A DNA stretch of 64,000 bases from Nocardioides sp. dk884 (GCF_009557055.1 NZ_CP045649.1:3881501-3945500); one strand, 5' to 3'. Positions 25,095 through 34,691 are shown, numbered from the stretch's first letter. Numbers and translations: made by a program. The notes: generated from the sequence alone by a model not told the origin.

Positions 25095-25130
25095 CGGTGC
25101 TTTTCGGCGCAATTGCGCCGAAAAGCACCG
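25095..25130. repeat. 36-bp perfect palindrome abutting the IS element
   Basis: An uninterrupted palindrome centred on CGCAATTGCG, with arms reaching CGGTGCTTTTC on one side and GAAAAGCACCG on the other. It ends exactly where the left inverted repeat of the IS begins. It may be an old intergenic terminator or the preferred target of the element. Confidence 0.9.
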
Positions 25131-26470
25131 CTACCGGCGGGCGAGGTCAATCGGTGGAAGCAACGGTCATGCTGCTGCCGGGTTGGCGAGCAGCTCGGCC
25201 AGCGCTTGGGCTGGGGTCCGTAGGTCCAGGGTAGGGCGGGGTCGCTTGTTCAGGGTCGCGGCGATGCGGGCGAGGTCGTCGGCACTGTGGGTTGAGAGGT
25301 CGCTGCCCTTCTCTAGCCAGAACCGGAGGAGTCGGTTGGTGTTCTCGTTCGACCCGCGCTGCCAGGGCGAGTGGGGGTCACAGAAGAAGACCGGCATCTC
25401 CAAGGCGGCCTCGACATCGCGGTAGTTAGCCAGCTCGCTGCCGCGGTCCCAGGTCAGCGAACGACGCAGATGCACCGGCAGCTGACCCATCTCGCGGATC
25501 ATCGCCTGGGCCACTGACTCTGCGTCGTGGCGACCGGGCAGGTGCAGCAAGAGCACGAACCGCGTCGAGCGTTCGACCAGGGTCCCGACCGCGGAGCGGT
25601 TGCCGGCACCGAGGATCAGGTCACCCTCCCAGTGCCCGGGCACGGCCCGGTCAGCGACCTCGGCGGGGCGTTGGCTGATGGTGAAGGCCTCGCGGTACAG
25701 CCCTTTCCTGCGCCCGTCGGGGTCGGCGTGCGGCTTGCGTGCGCGGCGTTTGGTCAGCAGCTGCGCGGCCAGGTCCTTGCGCAGGCTCCCGCGGGTCTGG
25801 ACATACAACGCCCGGTAGATCGTCTCGTGCGACACACGGGCCATCCTCGCTGCTGGATCGTGACCGGGGTGGGCGTGGCGCAGCATCGACGCGATCAGTC
25901 CTGGCGACCACCCGTCGTCCATCCAGGTCTCGATCCGACGACACAGCCCGGGGTTCTCGATCAGCTTGAACGCCTTGGGTCGGCGTCGCCGTTCGTGCGC
26001 GACACGATGCGCGATCGGGGCCCAGTAGGAGCCGTCGGGGCCGCGGTTGCGCGCGACCTCGCGAGAGACCACCGACTTGTCGCGCCCGATCAGTGTCGCG
26101 ATCCGGGTCAACGCCCACCCTGCACGCAACCCTGCCGCGATCACCGCACGGTCCTCGCTGCTCAACGCCCGCCGTCGGCGTGGGCCTTCTTCGGGATTGC
26201 GTATCCCTGGCACTCCTACGGGAGCGCTTCCGGGCAGGCCACCGATCGCACCGAATTGGATGACTGGGCTCACAAGCCCCGAGGATCGCCACCAGTACGT
26301 CGCGGTTCGATGCGACACACCGACCCGATCCGCGGCAGCCTGCAGCGCGAACCCACCACAGACCAACGCGAAGAACTCCTCACGAACCTCGTACGGCACG
26401 TACCGCCTGCCCATCGCAACACCACCATCACTCGGCGTTGCTTCGACCGATGGACTCCGCCGCGGGTAGC
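25130..26470 (-). mobile_element. IS30-family insertion sequence
   Basis: About 1.34 kb. The ends carry imperfect inverted repeats: left 25130-25165 and right 26436-26470, sharing ATCGGT(G/C)GAAGCAACG and starting GCTACC. The single transposase gene ends 1 bp inside the left repeat. GCAATTGCGC(C/G)GAAA occurs on both flanks (25109-25125 and 26485-26500). Exact ends and target duplication cannot be fixed without an empty-site sequence. Confidence 0.85.
25167..26414 (-). CDS. IS30-family transposase (DDE)
   Basis: A 415-residue transposase that looks intact. N-terminal helix-turn-helix regions recognise the ends (DRVGVSHRTATYWWRSSG, then the IS30-type ALSSEDRAVIAAGLRAG...IATLIGRDKSVVSREVARN). 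The catalytic core has D265 in WEGDLI, D323 in TWDRGSE and E357 in RGSNENTNR, with 33 residues between the last two, as expected for DD(33)E IS30 enzymes. ATG 26414 is chosen because it starts the HTH region and stays inside the right inverted repeat; an upstream in-frame extension would begin outside the element. No strong ribosome-binding site is visible. Confidence 0.93.
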   Translation of the reverse strand: MGRRYVPYEVREEFFALVCGGFALQAAADRVGVSHRTATYWWRSSGLVSPVIQFGAIGGLPGSAPVGVPGIRNPEEGPRRRRALSSEDRAVIAAGLRAGWALTRIATLIGRDKSVVSREVARNRGPDGSYWAPIAHRVAHERRRRPKAFKLIENPGLCRRIETWMDDGWSPGLIASMLRHAHPGHDPAARMARVSHETIYRALYVQTRGSLRKDLAAQLLTKRRARKPHADPDGRRKGLYREAFTISQRPAEVADRAVPGHWEGDLILGAGNRSAVGTLVERSTRFVLLLHLPGRHDAESVAQAMIREMGQLPVHLRRSLTWDRGSELANYRDVEAALEMPVFFCDPHSPWQRGSNENTNRLLRFWLEKGSDLSTHSADDLARIAATLNKRPRPTLDLRTPAQALAELLANPAAA

Positions 26471-26543
26471 AGGTACCAAACCCAGCAATTGCGCGGAAAG
26501 ACACGCACCCGAGGCCCCCGAGCGAGCAACGGAGCCGGCCCGA

Positions 26544-26969
26544 TCAGTCGAAGCGGCCCTGCCGGCCGCGCTTGATGTCCCCGCGGCGCTTCTTGGCGCC
26601 CAGGCGACGCTCCTTCGACCCACGCGTCGGGCGGGTGGGGCGGCGCTTGGCGGGCGGGGGCGCGGCGGCCTCGCGCAGCAGCTGCGCGAGGCGCTCGCGG
26701 GCGGCCTTGCGGTTGGCCAGCTGGGTGCGGTGCTCGCTGGCCACGACCGTCAGCACCCCGTCGACCAGGCGCCCGGCGAGCCGGTCGAGCACCCGGTCGC
26801 GCAGCGTCTCCGGCAGGGACGCCGACCGGGCCAGGTCGACGGAGAGCTCGACGCGGCTGTCGGTGGTGTTGACGCCCTGGCCGCCGGGGCCCGAGGACCG
26901 GGAGAACCGCTCGGTCAGCTCGGCCGCGGGAAGCACCCACGACCGGCTGACGGGCAGGTCGTCAGCCAA
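26544..26969 (-). CDS. arfB: Peptidyl-tRNA hydrolase ArfB (ribosome rescue)
   Basis: A 141-residue release-factor-like protein that hydrolyses peptidyl-tRNA on stalled ribosomes. The catalytic GGQ motif is in [21 protein letters not shown]. The C-terminal basic tail ([31 protein letters not shown]) enters the mRNA channel in this family. The length fits ArfB rather than RF1/RF2. The TTG at 26969 overlapping the purL stop is proposed as the start; GTG 26936 is an alternative. The overlap indicates co-transcription with purL. Confidence 0.88.
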   Translation of the reverse strand: MADDLPVSRSWVLPAAELTERFSRSSGPGGQGVNTTDSRVELSVDLARSASLPETLRDRVLDRLAGRLVDGVLTVVASEHRTQLANRKAARERLAQLLREAAAPPPAKRRPTRPTRGSKERRLGAKKRRGDIKRGRQGRFD

Positions 26970-29241
26970 GCGCCGCCGGGATCGTCGCCATCCACGCCGC
27001 CCGGACCTCGAGCAGCGGGGCGTCGAACTCCCCCTCCACCGACACCGCGTCGCCGCCGGTGACGCCGAGCTCGGTGAGCGGTACGCCGTGGCGCGCGGCG
27101 AGCGCGGCGAGGCGGTCCTCCGCGCCGGCCGCGACGGTGACCAGCACCCGACCCGCGGACTCGGAGAACAGCGCCACGAACGCGTCGTCGGCCACGTCGG
27201 CCACCGAGACCCGGACACCGACCATGCGGTCCAGCGAGGACTCGACGAGCGCCTGGGCCAGGCCGCCATCGGCGAGGTCGTGGGCGCTGGTGAGCAGCCC
27301 GCGGCCCTCGGCGAGCAGCTCGGCGAGCGCCTTCTCCGCGGCCAGGTCGACGCGCGGCGGGATGCCGCCGAGGTGACCGTGGACCACGTGGGCCCACTCC
27401 GAGCCCGAGAGCTCCTCGCGGGTCTCGCCGAGCAGGAAGACCCGCTCGCCGGCCGCGCCGAAGCCCGAGGGGGTGCGGGTGGTGACGTCGTCGATCACGC
27501 CGAGCACCGCGACCACCGGGGTCGGCAGGATCGCGGTCTCGCCGGTCTGGTTGTAGAGGCTCACGTTGCCGCCGGTGACCGGGATGCCGAGCTCCAGGCA
27601 GCCGTCCTTGAGCCCGCGGCAGGCCTCGGCGAACTGCCACATCACGTCGGTGTCCTCGGGCGAGCCGAAGTTGAGGCAGTCCGAGATCGCCAGCGGCGTG
27701 GCGCCGCCGGTCGCGACGTTGCGGTAGGACTCCGCAAGCGCGAGCTGCGCGCCGGCGTACGGGTCGAGCTTGGCGAAGCGGCCGTTGCAGTCGGTCGAGA
27801 CCGCCACGCCGAGGTTGGTCTCCTCGTCGATGCGCACCATGCCGCTGTCGGAGGGCTGGGCAAGCACGGTGTTGCCGCGCACGTAGCGGTCGTACTGGTC
27901 GGTGATCCAGGACTTGTCGCACAGGTTCGGGCTGGCGACCAGGCGCAGCAGGGTCTCCAGCAGCTCCGCACCGGTGCCGGGGCGGGGCAGGTCCTCGGCG
28001 CGGTCGCCCTGGAGGGCGTCCTGCCAGGTGGGGCGGGCGTAGGGGCGCTCGTAGGTCGGGCCCTCGTGGGCGACGGTGCGCGGCGGCACGTCGACGACCC
28101 GCTCGCCGTGCCAGTCGATCTCGAGGCGGCCGGTGTCGGTGACCTCGCCGATCACGACGGCCTCGACGTCCCACTTGGCGCAGATGGCCATGAACGCCTC
28201 GACGTCGCCGGGCTCGACGACCGCCATCATCCGCTCCTGCGACTCGCTCATGAGGATCTCCTCGGGAGCGAGCGTGGAGTCGCGCAGCGGCACCCGGTCG
28301 AGCTCGACGTGCATGCCGCCGTCGCCGGCGGAGGCGAGCTCGGAGGTGGCGCAGGACAGGCCCGCGCCGCCAAGGTCCTGGATGCCGGCGACCAGTCCGG
28401 CGGCGAAGATCTCGAGCGTGCACTCGATGAGCAGCTTCTCCATGAAGGGGTCGCCGACCTGCACGCTGGGCCGCTTGGCCGGGCCGTCGGCGTCGAAGGT
28501 CTCGCTCGCGAGCACGGAGACGCCGCCGATGCCGTCGCCGCCGGTGCGGGCGCCGTAGAGGATCACCTGGTTGCCGACGCCGGAGGCCTTGGCGAGGTGG
28601 AGGTCCTCGTGGCGCAGCACGCCGACGCACAGCGCGTTGACCAGCGGGTTGCCGGCGTAGCTCGCGTCGAAGACCGCCTCGCCGCCGATGTTGGGCAGGC
28701 CCAGGCAGTTGCCGTAGCCGCCCACGCCGGCCACGATCCCGGGCAGCACCCGGTGGGTGTCGGGGGCGTCGAGCGGGCCGAAGCGCAGCGGGTCCATGAC
28801 CGCGACCGGGCGTGCGCCCATCGCGAGGATGTCGCGGACGATGCCGCCCACGCCGGTCGCGGCGCCCTGGTAGGGCTCGACGTACGACGGGTGGTTGTGG
28901 CTCTCGACCTTGAAGGTGACGGCGTAGCCCTGGCCGACGTCGATGACGCCGGCGTTCTCGCCGATGCCGGCCAGCATCTTGCCGGCCGGGGTCTCCTGCG
29001 GGATCTCGGAGAACTGCTTGAGGTGCACCTTGGAGGACTTGTAGGAGCAGTGCTCGCTCCACATCACCGAGTACATCGCCAGCTCCGAGCTGGTCGGGCG
29101 GCGCCCGAGGATCTCGCGGATCCGGGCGTACTCGTCGGCCTTCAGACCGAGGTCCGACCACGGCTGGGGCCGGTCGGGGTCGGTGGCGGCGGCCGCGACG
29201 GTGTCGAGGGTGGACGTGGCGGGACGCTGCTGCTTCGGCAC
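26962..29241 (-). CDS. purL: Phosphoribosylformylglycinamidine synthase subunit PurL
   Basis: Large subunit of the FGAM synthase complex (with PurS and PurQ) that amidates FGAR at ATP expense. The 759 residues match the small-type PurL. Segments include [11 protein letters not shown] near the N-terminus, [73 protein letters not shown] and a second AIRS-like half ([11 protein letters not shown]). The GTG start (29241) is 6 nt downstream of TAGATT, so leaderless. arfB follows with an overlap. It is unlinked to the purQS operon by about 2.2 kb. Confidence 0.96.
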   Translation of the reverse strand: MPKQQRPATSTLDTVAAAATDPDRPQPWSDLGLKADEYARIREILGRRPTSSELAMYSVMWSEHCSYKSSKVHLKQFSEIPQETPAGKMLAGIGENAGVIDVGQGYAVTFKVESHNHPSYVEPYQGAATGVGGIVRDILAMGARPVAVMDPLRFGPLDAPDTHRVLPGIVAGVGGYGNCLGLPNIGGEAVFDASYAGNPLVNALCVGVLRHEDLHLAKASGVGNQVILYGARTGGDGIGGVSVLASETFDADGPAKRPSVQVGDPFMEKLLIECTLEIFAAGLVAGIQDLGGAGLSCATSELASAGDGGMHVELDRVPLRDSTLAPEEILMSESQERMMAVVEPGDVEAFMAICAKWDVEAVVIGEVTDTGRLEIDWHGERVVDVPPRTVAHEGPTYERPYARPTWQDALQGDRAEDLPRPGTGAELLETLLRLVASPNLCDKSWITDQYDRYVRGNTVLAQPSDSGMVRIDEETNLGVAVSTDCNGRFAKLDPYAGAQLALAESYRNVATGGATPLAISDCLNFGSPEDTDVMWQFAEACRGLKDGCLELGIPVTGGNVSLYNQTGETAILPTPVVAVLGVIDDVTTRTPSGFGAAGERVFLLGETREELSGSEWAHVVHGHLGGIPPRVDLAAEKALAELLAEGRGLLTSAHDLADGGLAQALVESSLDRMVGVRVSVADVADDAFVALFSESAGRVLVTVAAGAEDRLAALAARHGVPLTELGVTGGDAVSVEGEFDAPLLEVRAAWMATIPAALG

Positions 29242-29247
29242 GGGGTC

Positions 29248-29253
29248 AATCTA
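29248..29253 (-). promoter_or_regulatory. -10 box TAGATT (leaderless-type) for purL-arfB
   Basis: TAGATT plus six nt to the GTG at 29241 on the minus strand. Confidence 0.55.
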
Positions 29254-29345
29254 CCGGCGCACTGCCACCGCCCCTCCGCGGGCGTCCGCGCACCGGTCCC
29301 CGGGGGCGCCCGGCGCTCGGCACGGCGCTGACCTGCACAGACGCC

Positions 29346-29375
29346 CGCGTGAACTACACACCTGTAGTTCACGCG
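29346..29375. promoter_or_regulatory. 13-bp inverted repeat upstream of the secreted DUF1906 protein
   Basis: CGCGTGAACTACA (29346-29358) and TGTAGTTCACGCG (29363-29375) form a perfect dyad with a 4-nt centre in the 246-bp divergent region between purL and the secreted protein. No T-tail follows, so an operator or RNA hairpin is more likely than a terminator. Confidence 0.55.
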
Positions 29376-29487
29376 GAAGGCTGGGACTGCTGTGACTGCT
29401 GTGGTTAGGGTGACGAGGCTCGACTCACGAGCCGACTGCCAGAACCCCGACCCGGCCCTGGCCCCGGTCCTGCCCTGGAGCTTCCCC

Positions 29488-30897
29488 ATGCGTCACCCGT
29501 CCTTTCGCACGTCCCGCGCCCGCACCCGCCCGGGCCGCCGCCTCGCCGGCGCCCTCGCCGCGATGCTCGCCCTCAGCGTCGCCGGCACCACCACGGTGCT
29601 GACCACCCCGCCGCCCGCCGCCGCAGCCGCGTCCGCCTCCGCGTCGAACCCGCCCACGCCGGGCAGCTTCACCGGCTACGGCTTCGACCAGTGCCTGACC
29701 CCGACCCAGCAGGCGATGAACACCTGGCTGCGCACCTCGCCGTTCCTCGCGGTCGGCGTCTACATCTCCGGCGCCTCGCGGGCCTGCCGGGACCAGCCGA
29801 ACCTCACCCCGACCTGGGTCAAGAAGCAGCTGGCCAAGGGCTGGCGGCTGCTGCCGATCACGCTCGGCCCGCAGGCGTCGTGCCAGCCGCGCTTCCCGCG
29901 CTACGGCAACGACCCGACGATCAACCCCGCGCCCGGCAAGCACGGCCTCTACGGCCAGGCCCGCACCATGGGCCGCGCCGAGGCCGACTCGGCCGTCGCC
30001 GCCGCGAAGCGGCTCGGGATCGTGCCCGGCAGCACGCTGTTCTACGACCTCGAGGGCTACGACAACACCAACACCCACTGCCGTGAGTCCGCGCTGGCGT
30101 TCCTGACCGGCTGGACCAACCGGGTCCGCGCCCAGGGCTACCTCTCCGGGGTCTACTCGAGCGCCTCCTCCGGCATCGTGGCGCTGGACAAGGCCCGGCG
30201 TACCAAGCAGCGCGCGATCGTGGTGCCCGACCAGATCTGGATCGCCCGCTGGGACGGCATCGCCAACACCTCCACCACGTACATCCCCGAGGACGGGTGG
30301 CGTCCCGGTGGCCGGCTCAAGCAGTACCGCGGCGGGCACGACGAGACCTGGGGCGGGGTGCGCATCAACATCGACAGCAACTACCTCGACCTGGGCCAGG
30401 GCTCGGTGGCCGCGCGCGAGACCCACTGCGGCGGCGTCCGGGTGGACTTCGAGCGCTACCAGGCCCTCCAGGCGCCCACCGCCGGCCGGGTCGCCCCGGC
30501 CGCGCAGGTCATGGCGCTGCAGTGCCTGCTGACCGAGCAGGGCATCTACACCGGTCGCCTGCACGGCACCTACAACACCCGCCTGATCAAGGCGGTCAAC
30601 CAGTGGCAGCGCGAGGCCGGCCAGCCGGTCAGCCGGAGCTGGACGCACAAGAACTGGATGTCGCTGACCGCGGCCGGGCCGCGCGCGGTGCTCAAGCACG
30701 GCTCCGCGGGCACCATGGTGCGCCGCGTCCAGCGGGCCCTGAACGCCGCCCGCCCGGCGGCCGCGATCGCGGTGACCGGCACCTTCGAGGCCACCACCAC
30801 CGCCGCGGTCAAGGGCTACCAGAAGAAGGTCGGGCTCCCGCAGTCCGGCGTGGTCGAGGGCCGGACCTGGCGCCACCTGGCCAAGGGCGTGCGCTGA
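29488..30897 (+). CDS. Secreted DUF1906 (glycoside-hydrolase-like) protein with peptidoglycan-binding domains
   Basis: A 469-residue exported protein. The N-terminus has an arginine-rich n-region, a hydrophobic core (LAGALAAMLALSVAGTTTVL) and an alanine-rich cleavage region near residue 50: a Sec or Tat-like signal peptide. A DUF1906 domain (about 60-300) with FYDLEGYDN and QIWIARWDG resembles GH25-type TIM-barrel glycosidases. Two C-terminal peptidoglycan-binding-like repeats follow (about 330-400 and 405-465; MALQCLLTEQGIYTGRLHGTYN, LKHGSAGTMVRRVQRALN). It likely acts on the cell wall. ATG 29488 has GGAG upstream. A conserved-looking dyad sits 110 bp before it. Confidence 0.82.
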   Translation: MRHPSFRTSRARTRPGRRLAGALAAMLALSVAGTTTVLTTPPPAAAAASASASNPPTPGSFTGYGFDQCLTPTQQAMNTWLRTSPFLAVGVYISGASRACRDQPNLTPTWVKKQLAKGWRLLPITLGPQASCQPRFPRYGNDPTINPAPGKHGLYGQARTMGRAEADSAVAAAKRLGIVPGSTLFYDLEGYDNTNTHCRESALAFLTGWTNRVRAQGYLSGVYSSASSGIVALDKARRTKQRAIVVPDQIWIARWDGIANTSTTYIPEDGWRPGGRLKQYRGGHDETWGGVRINIDSNYLDLGQGSVAARETHCGGVRVDFERYQALQAPTAGRVAPAAQVMALQCLLTEQGIYTGRLHGTYNTRLIKAVNQWQREAGQPVSRSWTHKNWMSLTAAGPRAVLKHGSAGTMVRRVQRALNAARPAAAIAVTGTFEATTTAAVKGYQKKVGLPQSGVVEGRTWRHLAKGVR

Positions 30898-30935
30898 GGC
30901 CCGCTCCCCCGCACAGCACCACGCACAGCACGAAA

Positions 30936-30979
30936 ACGCCGTACGCCGGCACCGCTCAGGCGGTGCCGGCGTACGGCGT
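30936..30979. terminator. Strong bidirectional terminator
   Basis: Perfect 19-bp stem (30936-30954 with 30961-30979) and 6-nt loop between the secreted protein gene and the convergent DUF3817 gene. On the minus strand it is followed by TTTTCG. Confidence 0.9.
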
Positions 30980-30996
30980 CTCAGGTGGGGAGCCGG

Positions 30997-31443
30997 TCAG
31001 CCGACCGGCGGGCCGGCGACCAGCGCGACGCCGAAGAGCACACCCACCGCGACGAGGCCGGTGACCACGCCCTGCAACGGCTTGCGGATGAACCAGGCGG
31101 CGACCTTCTCGAGGAAGCCGCCGGGCTCCTGGGTGCGCAGCCGCCACGTGTCGGCGAGCAGCCCGCGACGCTCGGCGTGGATCTCGAAGGGCACGGTCGC
31201 GAACGGCGGCACCGCCGCGACCAGGCCGAGGGCGGTCTGCTTGAGCGGCCAGCGCTGGTCCAGCGCGACCAGGACGGTGCTCAGGCAGTAGGCGATGAAC
31301 ACCGCGCCGTGGACCATGCCGCCGATGCGGACGCCGAGCTCGGTGGTGTCGGTGACGTACTTGAGGAACATCCCGCCCAGCAGCAGCGCCCAGGTCACGG
31401 CCTCGGCGCGGGCGATGAAGCGGTAGAGACGGATCGGGGTCAT
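30997..31443 (-). CDS. DUF3817 membrane protein
   Basis: A 148-residue membrane protein of the DUF3817 (YdzA-like) family. Hydrophobic segments lie at about 10-30, 40-60, 70-90 and 120-145 ([22 protein letters not shown]). The opening [23 protein letters not shown] matches the family. Function unknown. The ATG overlaps the purQ stop (ATGA), so it is the last gene of the purS-purQ transcript. Confidence 0.8.
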   Translation of the reverse strand: MTPIRLYRFIARAEAVTWALLLGGMFLKYVTDTTELGVRIGGMVHGAVFIAYCLSTVLVALDQRWPLKQTALGLVAAVPPFATVPFEIHAERRGLLADTWRLRTQEPGGFLEKVAAWFIRKPLQGVVTGLVAVGVLFGVALVAGPPVG

Positions 31444-32105
31444 GCAAACACTCCAGCTGCGAGTGAGGTGAAGAAGCCGAGACCGTCGGTCCCGGTGCCG
31501 GTCAGGTCCTCGACCGAGTGCTCCGGGTGGGGCATCAGGCCGACGACGTTGCCGCGCTCGTTGCAGATGCCGGCGATGTCGCGCAGGGAGCCGTTGGGGT
31601 TGCCGACATAGCGCGCGACGACCTGGCCCTCGCCCTCCAGACGATCCAGCGTCTCGGTGTCGGCCACGAAGGCGCCCTCGCCGTTCTTGAGCGCGATCAC
31701 GATCTCCGCGCCCTCGTCGTACGACGAGGTCCACGGGGTGCGGTTGTTCTCGATGCGCAGCGGCTGGTCGAGGCAGAGGAACCGCTGCTCGGTGTTGCGG
31801 ATCAGCGCGCCGGGCAGCAGGTGGGACTCGCACAGGATCTGGAAGCCGTTGCAGATGCCCAGCACGGGCATGCCGCGGCGGGCGGCCTCGACGACCTCCG
31901 CCATGACCGGGGAGAAGCGCGAGATCGCCCCGCAGCGCAGGTAGTCGCCGTAGGAGAAGCCGCCGGGCAGCACCACCGCGTCCACCCCCTGCAGGTCGTG
32001 GTCGCCGTGCCACAGCGCGACGGCCTCGTGGCCGCCGATGCGGACCGCGCGCTGCGCGTCGACGTCGTCCAGCGAGCCGGGGAACGTGACGACGCCGACC
32101 TTCAC
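31440..32105 (-). CDS. purQ: Phosphoribosylformylglycinamidine synthase subunit PurQ
   Basis: Glutaminase subunit of FGAM synthase, 221 residues. The class I amidotransferase nucleophile is the cysteine in [12 protein letters not shown]; the triad histidine and glutamate are in [11 protein letters not shown]. The N-terminus [19 protein letters not shown] is typical. The GTG start (32105) overlaps the purS stop (GTGA) and its own stop overlaps the DUF3817 start. Confidence 0.96.
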   Translation of the reverse strand: MKVGVVTFPGSLDDVDAQRAVRIGGHEAVALWHGDHDLQGVDAVVLPGGFSYGDYLRCGAISRFSPVMAEVVEAARRGMPVLGICNGFQILCESHLLPGALIRNTEQRFLCLDQPLRIENNRTPWTSSYDEGAEIVIALKNGEGAFVADTETLDRLEGEGQVVARYVGNPNGSLRDIAGICNERGNVVGLMPHPEHSVEDLTGTGTDGLGFFTSLAAGVFA

Positions 32106-32371
32106 GCGAGCACCTCGGCGCCGCTGGCGTCCTCGACCCGCACGGTGAAGTTCTCGATCACCGGGTTGGACAGCAGCGTCTCCGCCATCTGGTGGACCTC
32201 GGCGAGGACGGCCTCGCTGGCCTCGCCCTCGATCTCCAGCTCGAAGCGCTTGCCCTGGCGCACGTCGACGACGCCGGAGAAGCCCAGGCGGGGCAGGGCG
32301 CCGAGCACGGCCTTCCCCTGCGGGTCGAGGATCTCGGGCTTGGGCATGACGTCGACGACGACTCGGGGCAC
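32102..32371 (-). CDS. purS: Phosphoribosylformylglycinamidine synthase subunit PurS
   Basis: An 89-residue small subunit bridging PurL and PurQ. Typical PurS features are [19 protein letters not shown] and [21 protein letters not shown]. The GTG start at 32371 has AGGAG upstream; a TAGAAT -10 box lies at 32408-32413. First gene of purS-purQ-DUF3817. Confidence 0.95.
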   Translation of the reverse strand: MPRVVVDVMPKPEILDPQGKAVLGALPRLGFSGVVDVRQGKRFELEIEGEASEAVLAEVHQMAETLLSNPVIENFTVRVEDASGAEVLA

Positions 32372-32407
32372 GTGAGGCTCCTGGGAAGCAGGGGTGGGTG
32401 TGCCGCC

Positions 32408-32413
32408 ATTCTA
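32408..32413 (-). promoter_or_regulatory. -10 box TAGAAT for purS-purQ-DUF3817
   Basis: TAGAAT 36 nt upstream of the purS GTG on the minus strand; the leader carries the AGGAG ribosome-binding site. Confidence 0.5.
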
Positions 32414-32451
32414 CGAGGGATCGCTCACCCCCGGTCCGGCACACTGGAGCC

Positions 32452-32976
32452 ATGAGCATGCCCACCCCCGGCGCCGGCAGCGGCGTCCCCGGACCGGGAG
32501 CGAACCCGCTACGCCTGGAGTTCCCCCAGTCCCTCGCCGTGTACGACGACTACGCGGCCGCTCAGAGGGCCGTGGACTACCTCTCCGACCGCAAGTTCCC
32601 CGTGCAGCAGTGCATGATCGTCGGCACCGACCTCAAGCGCATCGAGCGGATCACCGGCCGCCTCACCACCGGCAAGGTGGCCCTCGGCGGCGCGGCGTCC
32701 GGGGCGTGGCTCGGCCTCTTCGTGGGCCTGCTGTTCGTGCTGTTCACCACCGAGGGCGCCCTGGCGGTGCTGATCTCAACGCTGCTCTTCGGCGCCCTCT
32801 TCGGCGTCATCTGGTCGCTGGTCGGGTACGCCGCCACGCGCGGGCGCCGCGACTTCTCCTCGGTCACCCAGGTGGTCGCGACCCGCTATGAGGTGCTGGT
32901 CGAGCACAAGGTGGCCGCCCAGGCCCGCGAGCTGCTGGCCCAGCTGCCGGGCAGCCAGCCCAACCCGTTCGCCTGA
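32452..32976 (+). CDS. General-stress-protein-like membrane protein
   Basis: A 174-residue protein. Residues ~20-65 ([32 protein letters not shown]) match the general stress protein 17M-like N-terminal domain. Two adjacent membrane segments follow (about 78-130, with [17 protein letters not shown] and [19 protein letters not shown]), then a C-terminal ferredoxin-like part with [20 protein letters not shown]. Function unknown. ATG 32452 has GGAG directly upstream. It converges with the acyl-CoA ligase gene with 13 bp between stops. Confidence 0.8.
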   Translation: MSMPTPGAGSGVPGPGANPLRLEFPQSLAVYDDYAAAQRAVDYLSDRKFPVQQCMIVGTDLKRIERITGRLTTGKVALGGAASGAWLGLFVGLLFVLFTTEGALAVLISTLLFGALFGVIWSLVGYAATRGRRDFSSVTQVVATRYEVLVEHKVAAQARELLAQLPGSQPNPFA

Positions 32977-32989
32977 GCAGCGCCCGCGC

Positions 32990-34558
32990 TCAGCTCAGCT
33001 CGCGCTTGAGGATCTTGCCGGTCGCGGTCATCGGCAGGCTCTCGCGGAACTCCACGAGGCGCGGGTACTTGTAGCCCGCCATCTGCTCCTTGGCCCACGC
33101 GACCAGCGCGTCCTCGGTGAGGTCCGAGCCGGGGGTGCGGATCACGATCGCCTTGATCTCCTCGCCGTGGGTGTCGTGGGGCACCCCGATGACCGCGCAC
33201 AGCGAGACCTCGGGGTGGGTGAGGAGCACCTCCTCGATCTCGCGCGGATAGACGTTGAACCCGCCGCGGATGATCATCTCCTTGGCCCGGTCGACGATGT
33301 AGTACCAGCCGTCCTCGTCCTTGCGGGCCAGGTCGCCGGTGCGGAACCAGCCGTCGGCGTCGATCGCCTCCGCGGTCGCCTCGGGGCGGGCGTAGTAGCC
33401 CTTCATCACGTTGTGCCCGCGGACCGCGATCTCGCCGATCACGTCGGCGCCGGGGCCGTCGCCGGTGACCTCGACACCGTCGCTGCCGACCAGCCGCATC
33501 TCCACGCCCGGGATCGGCACGCCGATCGACCCGGGTCGCGCCGGGGCGCCGTACTCGGAGAACGAGGCGACCGGGGAGGTCTCGGAGAGGCCGTAGCCCT
33601 CGAGGATCGTGACCCCGAAGCGCTTCTCGAACTCGCGGTGCACCTCGACCGGGAGCGCGGAGCCGCCGGAGACCGCGACCCGGAGGCTCTCCGCGATCGC
33701 CTGGGCGTCGATCCCCTCCTCGAGCGCGCCGAGCAGGGCCCAGTACATCGTGGGGACGCCGGCGAAGAAGGTGATCCGCTCGCGGCGCATCAGCTCCAGC
33801 GCGGCGACCGGCTCGAAGCGCGGCAGCATCACGACCGTGCCGCCGAAGGCGAAGGCGCCGTTCTGGCACACGGTCTGGCCGAAGGAGTGGAACAGCGGCA
33901 GCACGCACAGGTAGGTGTCGGGGTTCGCAGCGTCGGCGCCGAAGAGGGCCTCGCTGGCGAGTGCGTTGTCGCGCATGTTGCGGTGGCGCAGCTCGGCGCC
34001 CTTGGCCTGCCCGGTGGTGCCGGAGGTGTAGAGGATGACGGCCGTGTCGTCCTCGTCGGTGGCGACGGTCTCGAACGCGCCCGGGTGCGTCATCGTCGCC
34101 CCGGCCATCGTCTCGGTGCCCTCGATCGGCGAGGGGGCGCCGAGGTCGGCGGTGATGACGAAGAAGTGCTCGCAACCGTCGACGGCCTCGAATCCGGCGT
34201 GGCCGTTGACGCCCATCGGCAGCTCGGGGGTGCCCTCGAAGCAGAAGTAGGCCTTCGCGTCGGAGTCCTCGAGGTGGTAGGCGATCTCGCGGCCCTTGAG
34301 CAGCACGTTGAGCGGGACCACCGTCGCCCCGGCCTTGAGGATGCCGAAGTAGACGATCGTGAAGTACGGCGTGTTGGGGCAGCTCAGCGCGACCTTGTCG
34401 CCGGGGCCGATGCCGCGCTCCACCAGCAGGTTGGCGCACATGTTGGCGAAGGCGTTGATCGAGGAGTAGCTCAGGCGGGTGTCACCGAGGACCACCGCGT
34501 CCCGGTCGGGGTACTTCGCGGCGCTGTCCTCGAGCAGGGACGAGAGGTTGTACGACAA
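32990..34558 (-). CDS. Long-chain fatty acid-CoA ligase (AMP-forming)
   Basis: A 522-residue ANL-superfamily enzyme that activates a carboxylic acid to acyl-AMP and then acyl-CoA. The P-loop is LYTSGTTGQAKGAELRHRN (about 165-183); further motifs are EGYGLSETSP, GWFRTGDLARKDEDGWYYIVDR and the C-terminal catalytic lysine in TATGKILKREL. It is cytosolic or membrane-peripheral; chain length is not predictable. The TTG at 34558 is chosen because GGAGG (34564-34568) lies 5 nt upstream; an in-frame TTG at 34570 is an alternative. TAGGTT upstream is the likely -10. Confidence 0.9.
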   Translation of the reverse strand: MSYNLSSLLEDSAAKYPDRDAVVLGDTRLSYSSINAFANMCANLLVERGIGPGDKVALSCPNTPYFTIVYFGILKAGATVVPLNVLLKGREIAYHLEDSDAKAYFCFEGTPELPMGVNGHAGFEAVDGCEHFFVITADLGAPSPIEGTETMAGATMTHPGAFETVATDEDDTAVILYTSGTTGQAKGAELRHRNMRDNALASEALFGADAANPDTYLCVLPLFHSFGQTVCQNGAFAFGGTVVMLPRFEPVAALELMRRERITFFAGVPTMYWALLGALEEGIDAQAIAESLRVAVSGGSALPVEVHREFEKRFGVTILEGYGLSETSPVASFSEYGAPARPGSIGVPIPGVEMRLVGSDGVEVTGDGPGADVIGEIAVRGHNVMKGYYARPEATAEAIDADGWFRTGDLARKDEDGWYYIVDRAKEMIIRGGFNVYPREIEEVLLTHPEVSLCAVIGVPHDTHGEEIKAIVIRTPGSDLTEDALVAWAKEQMAGYKYPRLVEFRESLPMTATGKILKRELS

Positions 34559-34588
34559 CGGAGCCTCCAACGGCTGGGGTGTGGGGAC

Positions 34589-34594
34589 AACCTA
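34589..34594 (-). promoter_or_regulatory. -10 box TAGGTT for the acyl-CoA ligase
   Basis: TAGGTT 30 nt upstream of the TTG at 34558. The rest of the 34571-34691 gap holds the repeated 19-mer described at 34641. Confidence 0.45.
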
Positions 34595-34640
34595 CGTGCC
34601 GGTCCCCGCCCGGGACAGGGCCCGCGCCGGCCCGTCGTTC

Positions 34641-34684
34641 CGCCATTGGCGCCGACTCGCGCAACCACAAGAGCCGACTCGGCG
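34641..34684. repeat. Intergenic repeat shared with position 19617
   Basis: CGCCATTGGCGCCGACTCG (34641-34659) is identical to 19617-19635, and GCCGACTCGGCG (34673-34684) also recurs there. It lies between the SRPBCC gene end and the ligase promoter. Confidence 0.8.
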
Positions 34685-34691
34685 CGGAGGG

